From NCBI RefSeq assembly GCF_000155595.1, contig NZ_DS989905.1:385040-449039 (forward strand): a DNA stretch of 64,000 nucleotides, written 5' to 3'. This DNA comes from Synechococcus sp. PCC 7335 (GTDB lineage Bacteria > Cyanobacteriota > Cyanobacteriia > Phormidesmidales > Phormidesmidaceae). Positions 9,062-20,484 of the stretch are shown here, piece after piece. Position 1 is the first letter of the stretch. Each line of letters starts with the position of its first letter. The notes below the pieces were generated by a model. The model had not been told where the DNA came from and ran no database searches. It worked only from the letters and a program-made list of their open reading frames with translations. The position numbers and the translations under genes were made by a program.

Positions 9062-10855
9062 ATGGTAATCCATACCATACCTAAAGAGATTCTTGATTCT
9101 GTGGCATCGACTGGGGATGTTTTTGCCTATCACCTCTTGAGAAGCACTGGAGACATCGGAGAGACGGTACTTCAATATCTACTATGTCTAGCAGCAAAGG
9201 TCAATCTCACCGGGATTGAACAAGATACCTATAATGCTGATAAAGTCCAAGAGCAGTTGCTCAATGACATACTACGCTCTGAAAATAAGACGCTATACGG
9301 CAAAAAATATAATTTCGATAGTCTAAATGTTGATAGTTTCCGTTCGAGCCTTCCGCTTACCTCATATGAAAACTATCGCGAGTCAATTGATAACGTCGTT
9401 CAGACAGGGAACTACTCACAGCTAGTATCTGAGCCAATTACGCTATTCCAGGAATCCTCTGGCACAACCGGCAAGGTAAAACTGATTCCTAGAACGAACA
9501 AGTTCACACTAAGCGCAATGAGAGCGTTTCAGGCAATTGAAGCCGTAGTTCAATCTCATTTTCAAAACCCTAGCTCCTCTTCACAACGAGTGTTAGCTCT
9601 GGTCAATACAAGCCCCACCAAGCTAACGCCTACTGGGATTCCAAGGGGAACGGGTACCAGCGGTGGCCTCAACGACGCACTTCAAAAGTTCAAACTTGCT
9701 AACTATTTAATCGATATCAAATATAGCAGTCCATCTCCAGTCTTCCTGATCTCAAACACGGAAGCAGCTTATTACTGTCATCTGCTATTTGGTTTGCTAG
9801 ATTCTGATATCAATGACATCAGCGCCAACTTTGCAGCGACTGTATTAAACGCTATGAAGATTCTAGAAAAGGCGTGGACTCAACTGGTTGAGGATATTCG
9901 GCAAGGAAAGCTCTATGCCGGACTAGATATTGATGAAGCTACCCGACGAGAACTGGAAATACGCCTGAGAGCAAATCCTGAGCGAGCCAGAGAGTTACAA
10001 GCCTATTTTGAAGAAGGCTTTGAAGGCATCTTGCCGCGCATATGGCCGAGTTTGTCCTGCATCCAGTGCATTACAACCGGCTCCATGCAGCTTTATACTG
10101 ATGCTTTGCGATACTACAGTGGGACCGTACCGTTTTTTTCGGGTAGCTATGGAGCTTCAGAAGCTTGGATAGGCGTCAATTTAGATCCAGAGCGAGAGCC
10201 ACCTGCCTTCGTCGTAACTCCTCATACTGCTTTTTTTGAGTTTATTCCTCAAGATGCCATTGACCAAGAACAGTCAGCTACCGTTTGTCTAACTGATCTG
10301 AAGCCGGGTGAAAGTTACGAGGTTGTTGTGACCAACATGTCAGGACTGTATAGATATCGCGTGGGCGATGTGGTTAGGTGCGTTGGCTACCACCACAAAA
10401 GCCCAATGATTGAGTTCATGTACCGTCGTCAGACCCTATTAAACTTATTTGGTGAGAAGGTCTCTGAGGATGTCATCTATTCAGCTTTGTCAACCACTCT
10501 TCGTGAGTTTGGAATGGCTATTCAGGACATCGACTACACCTGTCGGCATGAATTTGAAGGTACTCCCTGGCGATATGTAGTTTATCTCGAACCTGCGGAC
10601 TACGAAGGGTGCTCTTCTCAACATGAAATGGTTCAGCAGCGGTTGGATGAAGTCCTCTGTAACCTGAGCGATCGCTATCGCCAACTCAGGGAAGTAGGTA
10701 GTATTGGCTCTCTCAAACTGAAGTTAGTCCGTGAAGGTACATTCTCAGGTTTAAAAACCAGACTTCTCTCTCAGGAGCATTCAGATTCTCAGTTTAAGAT
10801 GCCAAGGTTGTTAACTGAAACAGCTCTCATCAGTTTCATGGAAAGCAGCCTATAG
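9062..10855 (+). CDS. GH3-family acyl-adenylate-forming enzyme
   Basis: The product has 597 residues, the usual GH3 length. The ATP-binding motif Glu-Ser-Ser-Gly-Thr-Thr-Gly-Lys is near residue 130. Later GH3-typical blocks include Gly-Ser-Tyr-Gly-Ala-Ser-Glu (about 362), Tyr-Glu-Val-Val-Val-Thr (about 420) and Tyr-Arg-Tyr-Arg-Val-Gly-Asp-Val (about 435). GH3 enzymes activate a carboxylic acid as an acyl-AMP and usually join it to an amino acid; in plants they conjugate auxin and jasmonate. Bacterial members are mostly uncharacterised, so the acyl substrate here is unknown. No neighbouring biosynthesis gene helps. Confidence 0.85.
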   Translation: MVIHTIPKEILDSVASTGDVFAYHLLRSTGDIGETVLQYLLCLAAKVNLTGIEQDTYNADKVQEQLLNDILRSENKTLYGKKYNFDSLNVDSFRSSLPLTSYENYRESIDNVVQTGNYSQLVSEPITLFQESSGTTGKVKLIPRTNKFTLSAMRAFQAIEAVVQSHFQNPSSSSQRVLALVNTSPTKLTPTGIPRGTGTSGGLNDALQKFKLANYLIDIKYSSPSPVFLISNTEAAYYCHLLFGLLDSDINDISANFAATVLNAMKILEKAWTQLVEDIRQGKLYAGLDIDEATRRELEIRLRANPERARELQAYFEEGFEGILPRIWPSLSCIQCITTGSMQLYTDALRYYSGTVPFFSGSYGASEAWIGVNLDPEREPPAFVVTPHTAFFEFIPQDAIDQEQSATVCLTDLKPGESYEVVVTNMSGLYRYRVGDVVRCVGYHHKSPMIEFMYRRQTLLNLFGEKVSEDVIYSALSTTLREFGMAIQDIDYTCRHEFEGTPWRYVVYLEPADYEGCSSQHEMVQQRLDEVLCNLSDRYRQLREVGSIGSLKLKLVREGTFSGLKTRLLSQEHSDSQFKMPRLLTETALISFMESSL

Positions 10856-11522
10856 AAAAAATTATGTCTATGAGTTAGCAGGGCAGGTACAGTCCTTTGC
10901 CAACGTTGATGCTGCCAATCCACAGCATCAGAAGCGAGCTGGTTGGGATAACTGATTGGGTTTTGGACGCGAACATTTTTATCTTGCTGTTCAACAATCA
11001 ACTAGACAAAATCAGTTATTCGTGTCACTTTTTAAGTAAATGGCAAAGTGACACGAATAGTTAATAGGTCAAGCTTAGGTTACGTTAGAAGTTAAGTACG
11101 GATAGCGGATCGGTATCAATCGCTTGCTTGGAGCGTGGGGTACACCTTGAACAAGAGATACCGTTCTTGACTCAGTTTCGTTCGAGTTTTCGTTCCTCAG
11201 AGATTTTAAGTGTTGCAAAAGAATTCCATTTTTGGCACACAAAAGCCCTTTTGCCTAATTAAGCTGAGTATTAGGTGGGCTGTCAAACAAGAATGTTTCG
11301 AAAGGTATACTCCGAGTCATACTTATGCCTTGAACAGCCTTGATGACGAGTTCGTTATCTTCACTTGATGAGTGATTGTTTAGTTAAGAATTTCCAACTC
11401 TATTGGCTTGTGTCTATTACCTAGAAAAGGACTCTATATCTAACTAACGCTTTTTCTTAGTGGTTGTTTTCTACTTGTTACCTTCGCAGTTGTCAGGACC
11501 CTAAGTACTGTTAACTGGTCCA
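10856..11522. other. Intergenic region, 667 bp
   Basis: No convincing gene. The notable element is the 41-bp dyad at 11018-11058, whose half-site recurs at 15409-15449. The remaining sequence upstream of the peroxiredoxin-like gene holds no promoter I would defend. Confidence 0.6.
11018..11058. repeat. 41-bp dyad, copy 1 (14-bp perfect arms)
   Basis: The left arm ATTCGTGTCACTTT (11018-11031) is the exact reverse complement of the right arm at 11045-11058, around a 13-nt centre. A second dyad with the near-identical half-site ATTCGTGTTACT and the same 41-bp outer span lies at 15409-15449. Equal span and conserved arms with unrelated centres point to a protein-bound site (operator or partition/recombination site) more than to a terminator. 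Confidence 0.75.
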
Positions 11523-12113
11523 ATGCTGAATGTGAGTGCAGGAGCAAATCAGATGTTTTTTAACTATGAGGGTCAGCGCGTTCCTCAAGTCACTTTAGGC
11601 GTATTTACAAAGCAAGGTTGGCATGCTTTGACAACGACACACCTTTTTGCTCGTAAAACTGTCGTGATGTTTGCGGTTCCAGGCGCCTTTACTAGTCCCC
11701 ATTCTTCTACTCACTTGTCAGGCTATAACGTGCATGCGGAAGACTTTAGAGCGTATGGAGTCGATGAAATTATCTGTATCTCAGTGAACGATTCGTTTTC
11801 GTTAGCAGCTTGGGCACGGAAAGAGAAAGCTGATCGGGTTCGCTTTGTTCCTGATGTGAACGGTGAGTTTACTAAAGAGCTAGGAATGATGGTCAATCTC
11901 TCTGATAGGGGTATGGGACAGCGTTCCTGGCGCTATTCCATGTTGATAAGAGATCAAGTCATTGAGAAAATGTTTGTCGAACCAGATGGCTTTGAGACTC
12001 CGCCTGTTGTCTCCGACGCTGAGACAATGCTGAATTATTTACGATCAGAAACTAAGAAACCCGAACAGACAGCTGTGCTGATGCATATGTGGCGTACCAT
12101 ACTTTCAGCCTAG
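11523..12113 (+). CDS. Peroxiredoxin-like (Prx5-type) protein lacking the catalytic Cys
   Basis: The product has 196 residues. The fold-defining motif Val-Pro-Gly-Ala-Phe-Thr is followed by Ser-Pro-His60-Ser-Ser, whereas Prx5/AhpE-like redoxins have Pro-Thr-Cys-Ser with the peroxidatic Cys at that place. The codon is CAT. The only other Cys is Cys85 in Ile-Ile-Cys-Ile-Ser, on a buried-looking strand. The conserved Arg region (Arg-Ser-Trp-Arg-Tyr) is kept. Enzymes of this family reduce peroxides with thiols; this copy should not do so by the normal mechanism. It lies upstream of katG on the same strand, about 390 bases away. The C-terminal 30 residues extend past the usual domain. Confidence 0.82.
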   Translation: MLNVSAGANQMFFNYEGQRVPQVTLGVFTKQGWHALTTTHLFARKTVVMFAVPGAFTSPHSSTHLSGYNVHAEDFRAYGVDEIICISVNDSFSLAAWARKEKADRVRFVPDVNGEFTKELGMMVNLSDRGMGQRSWRYSMLIRDQVIEKMFVEPDGFETPPVVSDAETMLNYLRSETKKPEQTAVLMHMWRTILSA

Positions 12114-14872
<2,759 letters not shown>

Positions 14873-15056
14873 CCTCAATTCACTTTAGTTCCATCCCGAA
14901 GACCTGTTCTTAAAACTTGTGAGCGCTGTTTAGCGTTGCCTCGACCGATTTCATTTATCTCATCAGATGATTGATAATGAGAACTCGAATGAGGCGACGC
15001 TATGCGATGTTAAGAATTACCCTTTTTATTTTTCTTTATACTCTCTGTTTTGTATA

Positions 15057-15404
15057 TCAAAGAGTGAAGTCAGATATAATAGAGGTCAACCACTTCAACT
15101 TCTTTTGCCGCCTTTGAATTGCTCTATCGAGTTGAGTAATCGTTTTTCCTCTACTACACATTGCCGTATATTTCTCGATTTCTTGCAGAGGAATATACTT
15201 TGATTTCTTCCCATTGTCTAATAATTTTCCTTTACCTGCCCTTAGCCGAGCGTACTTACATTCATTTTTAGCATTGGACGATGCAGTTCCACCAGCAGGA
15301 GTACGTTCAACTCGAACACCGGTGAGATAATCTCTTGCTTTTAGCTCATCAAGCTGCTGCTGTAAGTCTTCTATCTCTTTTGCAATACGCTCACAGACAT
15401 TCAT
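15057..15404 (-). CDS. Coiled-coil, basic protein next to replication genes
   Basis: The product has 115 residues. An N-terminal heptad-rich segment (Ile-Ala-Lys-Glu-Ile-Glu-Asp-Leu-Gln-Gln-Gln-Leu) predicts a coiled coil. A Lys/Arg-rich middle and C-terminus (Gln-Arg-Arg-Gln-Lys-Lys-Leu-Lys) could bind nucleic acid. Its start codon at 15404 directly abuts a 16-bp-arm dyad at 15405-15453, so that dyad occupies the leader or promoter. This arrangement would fit autoregulation by the gene product, though that is inference. No family is recognised. Confidence 0.55.
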   Translation of the reverse strand: MNVCERIAKEIEDLQQQLDELKARDYLTGVRVERTPAGGTASSNAKNECKYARLRAGKGKLLDNGKKSKYIPLQEIEKYTAMCSRGKTITQLDRAIQRRQKKLKWLTSIISDFTL

Positions 15405-15453
15405 TTTTATTCGTGTTACTTATGCGCTGCTTAAAATAGTAACACGAATAAAA
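15405..15453. promoter_or_regulatory. Dyad copy 2, probable operator (16-bp perfect arms)
   Basis: TTTTATTCGTGTTACT (15405-15420) is exactly mirrored at 15438-15453 around a 17-nt centre. The inner 41 bp (15409-15449) match the dyad at 11018-11058 in half-site and outer span. It begins one base before the start codon of the minus-strand coiled-coil gene. The stem could also mask that gene's ribosome binding site in RNA. Confidence 0.7.
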
Positions 15454-15534
15454 TCCGATAGTTTATTTAGTCATAGAAAGACGGGAAATGATAATTATGT
15501 GCAATCTGAGATACATGGTTATGAGTTCCTACGC

Positions 15535-17484
15535 CTAAGTAGCTCCTGTCTCTAAAGCTCCTGTCTCTAAGCTCTTAACTTGTAGATGGTATAGAAGTTC
15601 TAGTGCTTCCTCATCAGAAAGCTGAGAGCGCCGCCGCCCTTGAAACTTCTGAGCAATTAGGGCGTGAACCTGTTCGGCAGACCAGTTTAGTCTTTTAACA
15701 ACGGATTGGGTGGTTGTAATTATATCGATAACAGACTGAGATAAAGCGTTCTTCTTAGACGAAATTATGGCTGTTGCTAGTGAGCTAGAAGTAACCTCGG
15801 TGCTATGTATTGTCCTGGAAGTTACTTTTGGAATCAGCTTTTGCTTAGAAGCTGAGCTATCTAAAACGTAGGACTGGTTGTGAACCTTCTGATCACGAAT
15901 CCTATCTTCTGACGCGAATGAATCCGAACTCATGACTGGAAGCTGTGGAAAATGAGAAAATTCCCCCCGCACCCCCCTATAAGAATTAAACTTCGTTTTA
16001 GAAGAAGCAAGAGCCTCACCTGAGTGCTTACACTTCATTACTCCTGATTTGGTCCGTAATTCCTTATTTTTCGAGGGTTTTGGCCTTTGTGGAGATAAGA
16101 GAGAATCTGCTTGTTGATCGACAGAAGTCTTTGAAGTAGGGGCGATTACGGACTGATGAGCTTGATTTTCAATATCAAACTCTGGATGCCAAAGCTTTTT
16201 GTTTTCATCTTTGTAGAGCGTTTCTAAGCTGCTAGAACTTTCTCCTGAGGACGCTTGAGCCTTTCTTATGGCTTGTGCTCTAGCTGTTGCGGTATAAGGC
16301 AATTCCTTTGCGGATCTAAGCTGTTGGACAGCGGCCTCTATACTTGTCTTTGCACTCTTTGCACGCAGGTCGTTAAACGATGGCGTATCTTTTACTGCTC
16401 GTTGTGCTTTCCCGTAGGAACCTATGGGCCAGTAATACTTCTCTATTGCTGTTGCCCAAACGCGCGATCGCATCTTGATTTCACGCTGATGGCGGCACCA
16501 CTTCTTATAGCCAGGGCTAGCGATCGCTTGCTGATAGATATAGTCGGCGAGCGACTCGCCAGAAAGGCTTAAAAACACATGTCCGTAGCAACCAAACTCT
16601 TTCAAGAGTTGATTTGTCTGGCTGTGTCCGCTCCACCCTTCAGCTAGCAGTGTTTCTAAATCTTGTTTCCAGCTCTCTATCTTATTAAGACGATTCCGTA
16701 CTCTTCTCAACCGATTTTTACGAGCGAGTGGTAGAGCCTGTTGTAAGGTAGCGATGTCCTGGCCGGCAGCAGCAATGTCCCACTGGTCTAAGAAATTTTC
16801 AAGATGATGGCTTGTTGGATTGAAGGCCTCGTCTAAAAGACAAGATCCGCTAGCTGGCTGTAATGGGAGCCGGTGGGCTAAGTACTCTGTCTTGATAAGA
16901 TTGCCGTAAGCTTTGACGTTTGGGAAACACTCTAGATGGCCTTGCTTAAATTTGAAGCCCTGGGGCTCTAAACAATTTTTGAGTGCTACGGCCAGATCGA
17001 ATGTCTTAACCCGCTCTGGTAACGGCAGGTACAGATGTATACCTTCACTCCAACTGCTGCGGATTTTAAGAGTTCTAGTGATGCCAATGGTTTCGAGAGC
17101 GGCTTCTATGCGAGCGATCGCGTTGGTATCTTGCTTTGGATGGTAGGGACTGTTGATGTCGATATCGAGAAGAGCGTAGTTGATGTACTGCCCTGGTCTG
17201 ACTCCAACAAGTTTCTGTGAATCTTGCCAATCTCTGTACAGAACTCTGTTTTTGAGTCTGTAACGTCGTTGCGTGTGCCATTTAGGCTTTTCGGTTGTGT
17301 CTTTAGGAGTATCTGCATAAATTGTGCAATACAGATAACTTCCAAATATCTCGCAAAGTCGTTGACCGTTGGCGCTTGCTGGCAACGGGTCTGCTGGCAA
17401 AGAGTCTGTAGACTGGCAAACTTTGTCTCTTCTAACTCCAGATTGCGCAGTTACGCTCTGCCCAAACGTAGGTGATAAGGGCAT
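15535..17484 (-). CDS. Primase-polymerase-like (AEP) plasmid replication protein
   Basis: The product has 649 residues. The N-terminal half carries two signatures of archaeo-eukaryotic primases: Leu-Leu-Asp107-Ile-Asp109-Ile (the DxD metal site) and Ser-Ser-Trp-Ser-Glu-Gly-Ile-His150 (the S-x-H-like motif) about 40 residues later. A helical region with several Arg-rich stretches follows (about 255-400). The last 230 residues are Ser/Lys-rich and look disordered, then a short helical C-terminus. AEP proteins make primers or extend DNA in many plasmids. It lies between the dyad-regulated gene and the iteron array, divergent from rep, which supports a replication role. The third AEP acidic residue I cannot place with confidence. 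Confidence 0.65.
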   Translation of the reverse strand: MPLSPTFGQSVTAQSGVRRDKVCQSTDSLPADPLPASANGQRLCEIFGSYLYCTIYADTPKDTTEKPKWHTQRRYRLKNRVLYRDWQDSQKLVGVRPGQYINYALLDIDINSPYHPKQDTNAIARIEAALETIGITRTLKIRSSWSEGIHLYLPLPERVKTFDLAVALKNCLEPQGFKFKQGHLECFPNVKAYGNLIKTEYLAHRLPLQPASGSCLLDEAFNPTSHHLENFLDQWDIAAAGQDIATLQQALPLARKNRLRRVRNRLNKIESWKQDLETLLAEGWSGHSQTNQLLKEFGCYGHVFLSLSGESLADYIYQQAIASPGYKKWCRHQREIKMRSRVWATAIEKYYWPIGSYGKAQRAVKDTPSFNDLRAKSAKTSIEAAVQQLRSAKELPYTATARAQAIRKAQASSGESSSSLETLYKDENKKLWHPEFDIENQAHQSVIAPTSKTSVDQQADSLLSPQRPKPSKNKELRTKSGVMKCKHSGEALASSKTKFNSYRGVRGEFSHFPQLPVMSSDSFASEDRIRDQKVHNQSYVLDSSASKQKLIPKVTSRTIHSTEVTSSSLATAIISSKKNALSQSVIDIITTTQSVVKRLNWSAEQVHALIAQKFQGRRRSQLSDEEALELLYHLQVKSLETGALETGAT

Positions 17485-17619
17485 CTGTCTCTATACATGT
17501 AGTGATTGATAGAGCCGTAAAATTTGCCAGCAGTAATTTGCAGCACCTAGATTGCCACAAATCTTGTCATACTGCTAAGATCGGTTTACGGCTCAATGCG
17601 AATAAGCATTAAGGCTACT

Positions 17620-17661
17620 AGGAACTCCAGTTCATTGCTTGCAGGCTTGTTTGGAGTTCCT
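17620..17661 (+). terminator. Hairpin with 10-bp perfect stem, terminator-like
   Basis: AGGAACTCCA (17620-17629) pairs with TGGAGTTCCT (17652-17661), followed by TTCTATTG. Only a weak T-run follows on the + strand. It may end a short untranslated RNA. Confidence 0.5.
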
Positions 17662-17686
17662 TTCTATTGAATAAAAAACTTAGCAA

Positions 17687-17718
17687 CCATTTCGACGCTT
17701 CAGTAGCCGTCAAAATGG
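17687..17718. repeat. Second hairpin, 11-bp stem with one mismatch
   Basis: CCATTTCGACG (17687-17697) pairs with CGTCAAAATGG (17708-17718) except at one position. It lies 25 bp after the previous hairpin. Function is unknown. Confidence 0.5.
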
Positions 17719-18082
17719 CTTTGATCTAACTAGATTAAAACATTGCTTTCTCCCGAAAATAGCGCTCACAGAAGAAATGTATATGGCTGGTTAGAAGAGC
17801 TGTCGCTGAGGCTGGCAGTCTTTATGTCACCATACGTCCACTTCAGAGCAGCTTTCATCTTTCACCTAAGGTGCTTTCTGAAAGTCGCTCCAGGCCGCAG
17901 TTGCACAACACAAAAGTCAATGGTTGACTAAGCGTCTCATAGAACTATAGTTGGCCGAGTTTGGGGATACTGCAGTTCCTTACTACAGGGCCTATAACAG
18001 CTCTACGATGAACAAATACATCTGCTTCCTTATAGAGACACTAGCACCGCAAAGTCCGTCTCTCAACCCGCTAAAAATCTTC

Positions 18083-18620
18083 ATACGACAAACAGACAGG
18101 TCATAAATACGCGAAATAGACAGGCAGTTTCATACGGCAAATAGGTAGGCAATTTTGAACTAATACGCGAAATAGACAGGCAGTTTCATACGGCAAATAG
18201 GTAGGCAATTTTGAACCAATACGCGAAATAGACAGGCAATTTCATACGGCAAATAGATAGGCAATTTTGAACTAATACGCGAAATAGACAGGCAATTTCA
18301 TACGGCAAATAGATAGGTAAATCTAGCTAATGACTTCGTATCTCTTACCATTCGAAATATGTTCTTCTGGTCTGCATACGCGAAATAGACAGGCAATTTC
18401 ATACGGTAAATAGATAGGCATTTTTGAACTAATACGCGAAATAGACAGGCAATTTCATACGGCAAATAGATAGGCATTTTTGAACTAATACGCGAAATAG
18501 ACAGGCAATTTCATACGGTAAATAGATAGGCATTTTTGAACTAATACGCGAAATAGACAGGCAATTTCATACGGCAAATAGATAGGCAAATGGATGAAAA
18601 ACATACGCGAAATAGACAGG
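18083..18620. repeat. Iteron array, probable replication origin
   Basis: I count 17 good copies plus one degenerate copy of an 18-bp direct repeat. Two types alternate strictly: type A ATACGCGAAATAGACAGG and type B ATACGGCAAATAGATAGG (with C/T and G/A variants). A-to-B spacing is 25 bp and B-to-A spacing is 31 bp, giving a 56-bp period, kept in both blocks (18107-18317 and 18376-18620). A 58-bp non-repeated gap (18318-18375) separates the blocks. The last A copy ends 77 bp before the initiator gene. Tandem iterons directly upstream of rep are the hallmark of an iteron-controlled plasmid origin. Confidence 0.9.
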
Positions 18621-18697
18621 GGTTCTATTTACGCGAGAACTCATCTATATTTAGGCATTGAGCAACCTGAACACCTAACCAAATCAGCTATCTTGCT

Positions 18698-19795
18698 ATG
18701 AATAACGCACCTTCTCAGCTTGACATGTTCGAGGTTGATGGTGAGTTCGTTAAGATTCTTCCTCGTGCTAGCGCCTCGCTGCGTAACCCGGACGTTAATC
18801 TACCCGTCTTGCGTTCAGATGCAGGTGGGTACTACTTTGAGATGCGGGTCGAGGCTGACTCAACCGATCCTAGTGAAGTTGCCCTGACTCGCCGCATTCC
18901 TTTGGATAACCTTTCTGGAGAAGAGTGGCAAGAATTAAAGCAAGAATATGATGTATTAGACCTAGAGGCATGCTTAAGCCGAGGCATTAAGGGCTTAGAG
19001 CAAATAGAAGATCTCAGGCTGCGGCGGCTTACGATTGCTTTGCTGACATTCTTGAACCCGCGTCAGGTGCAGCTCGTTCTCTACCTTTACAAGGCAGCAT
19101 CAGCTGATAGAAATGGCTCCATAGTCGAGTTTCGCTCGAATGATCTTTTAGAAGTTATGGGTTACCAGCGCACCAAGGACGGTGGTTTTCGAGCTGAGGT
19201 GAGATCTCAGCTCCACTGTGACCTAATGGCTCTCCATAGAACAGAACTTATTTATGCGGTAGAGACTAGAAAAGGAGAAAAAGTAGAGGCAGAAGTCACT
19301 ATCAAGAATGTACTAAGAATCCAGAAGTTCTGGGCCGATGATGTACAACGCGACTTTGATACAGAAAAAGCTGCTGACTACAGCTATGGCGCTGCCGATA
19401 GATATAGAGTCAATTTAGAGTTTTTTCAGAATCCGGATCGTGCTGACAGTGACTATGTTCTCTTTGGCAACATTGATATCCAGCAACAGGTAGGTAAGAG
19501 CAGCAAACACGACTATGGTACGAAGCTCTTGATATATTTGGCTAGTCGTCTGAAATGGGATTCGCCAAAAGACGGACAGTATCTAAACATTTCAAAGAGA
19601 CATTTATACAAGAATCTCGACCTTCTGGGCAGCAATTCATCTCGAAATGGTCAGATCTTCTGGCGAACTGTCGATGAGCTTAAAGAGAGTCATTTTTTGG
19701 TTAATGCTAGAGAATTGCCGGGCAAGAGAAAGAGTAACGTCATGGTTGAGTTTCAGATCGATGCTGATAGAATTCGCTCTTCTACCAATTGCTAA
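18698..19795 (+). CDS. Putative plasmid replication initiator
   Basis: The product has 365 residues. I see no sharp catalytic motif. Two mixed helix-strand regions (about 115-215 and 220-355) look like paired winged-helix DNA-binding domains, as in RepA/TrfA-type initiators: for example Arg-Gln-Val-Gln-Leu-Val-Leu-Tyr-Leu-Tyr, then a basic recognition helix, and Asp-Tyr-Gly-Thr-Lys-Leu-Leu-Ile-Tyr-Leu-Ala in the second. The call rests mostly on position: it starts 77 bp after an 18-copy iteron array and is transcribed away from it. Family role: binds iterons, opens the origin and recruits helicase; free iterons also limit copy number. Confidence is high for the role, moderate for the fold. 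Confidence 0.75.
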   Translation: MNNAPSQLDMFEVDGEFVKILPRASASLRNPDVNLPVLRSDAGGYYFEMRVEADSTDPSEVALTRRIPLDNLSGEEWQELKQEYDVLDLEACLSRGIKGLEQIEDLRLRRLTIALLTFLNPRQVQLVLYLYKAASADRNGSIVEFRSNDLLEVMGYQRTKDGGFRAEVRSQLHCDLMALHRTELIYAVETRKGEKVEAEVTIKNVLRIQKFWADDVQRDFDTEKAADYSYGAADRYRVNLEFFQNPDRADSDYVLFGNIDIQQQVGKSSKHDYGTKLLIYLASRLKWDSPKDGQYLNISKRHLYKNLDLLGSNSSRNGQIFWRTVDELKESHFLVNARELPGKRKSNVMVEFQIDADRIRSSTNC

Positions 19796-19836
19796 AGGCT
19801 GACAATTGCTAAAGGCTGACAATTGCCAAAAGCTGA
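19786..19836. repeat. Three tandem 17-bp repeats over the rep stop codon
   Basis: CAATTGCTAAAGGCTGA is present at 19786-19802 and 19803-19819, and a diverged third copy at 19820-19836. The first copy includes the rep stop codon. The array probably arose by slippage, which would vary the 3' end of rep mRNA but not the protein. Confidence 0.8.
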
Positions 19837-19844
19837 GTGCAACT

Positions 19845-20033
19845 CTATTTTGAGTAGAGCGTATCAAGAACAATACTGCTATTCGAAAGCTTATTTTGCC
19901 AGCTATTGATCGTTTGATTAGCGATAAACTCGCTATAGTCAGCCAGATTATCAAGCCCAACATAGTTTAGAACGATCTCAAGTACACACCAAAACAAGAG
20001 CTTTGAGAGTAGCGTTTTGACAGTAGGTGGCAT
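19845..20033 (-). CDS. Small conserved-looking hydrophobic protein
   Basis: The product has 62 residues. GAGAGGAAAACT directly precedes the ATG, a strong ribosome binding site. The N-terminus is a hydrophobic helix (Leu-Leu-Ser-Lys-Leu-Leu-Phe-Trp-Cys-Val-Leu-Glu-Ile-Val-Leu-Asn), followed by Gly-Leu-Asp-Asn-Leu-Ala-Asp-Tyr-Ser-Glu-Phe. This pattern resembles short uncharacterised proteins I associate with cyanobacteria, recalled and not searched. It is convergent with rep. Confidence 0.55.
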   Translation of the reverse strand: MPPTVKTLLSKLLFWCVLEIVLNYVGLDNLADYSEFIANQTINSWQNKLSNSSIVLDTLYSK

Positions 20034-20484
20034 AGTTTTCCTCTCCCGATATGAGCCTTTCCGATTGAGGTTTTGCTGTTTAAGTGAACACCTAAGGCGA
20101 TCGCTGAATGTCTAAACTCAATTCTGGTTTCAGGATGACTCAGCAAAGAGAAAAACTCGGGAAGAAGGGGAGCCAAGTGCGATTATGGGGATTAAGCATG
20201 GGTGTAAGTATGCTTGTCTAGCTTGATGAGATGGCACTTCCTGAATAAAACTGCCCTAAGAGCGGCTCGTCGAGCTTGGACTTGACGAGGCCATTCACCG
20301 AAATTTGGCTACTCACGCTTGATAGATAGTTTCCTAAAAGGATGACAAGCAGCAGAAAGTTCCCCTCTTCAAACAAACATAGTCTTTAGGCAAAGCAAGC
20401 ACGAACTATGTAGAGAATCGCAGAAGATCAATCGCCTGCTCGCTGCAACAAAATAGCTGCCTGATTGATAACGACGATACAGGA
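20034..20484. other. Intergenic region, 451 bp
   Basis: I find no gene, strong hairpin or repeat here that I can support. Short open frames on the minus strand lack ribosome binding sites. Confidence 0.5.

Larger units (their letters stand above)
17485..18082. other. Leader region between primase-like gene and iterons
   Basis: Nearly 600 bp without a convincing protein gene. It contains two hairpins in tandem (17620-17661 and 17687-17718, listed). Such a pair close to an initiator gene could belong to a small counter-transcribed RNA, but no promoter was identified for it. Confidence 0.45.

Noticed and set aside
10789-11001. 70-residue frame on the minus strand over the GH3 3' end
   Set aside because: Overlaps the end of a well-supported gene, has no ribosome binding site and no recognisable motif.
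14967-15203. 78-residue frame on the + strand
   Set aside because: Hydrophobic, Ser/Phe-rich and antisense to the coiled-coil gene; no ribosome binding site.
18083-18620. CRISPR array
   Set aside because: The spacing regions are themselves repeated and only 7-13 bp long; this is an iteron array, and no cas gene is present.
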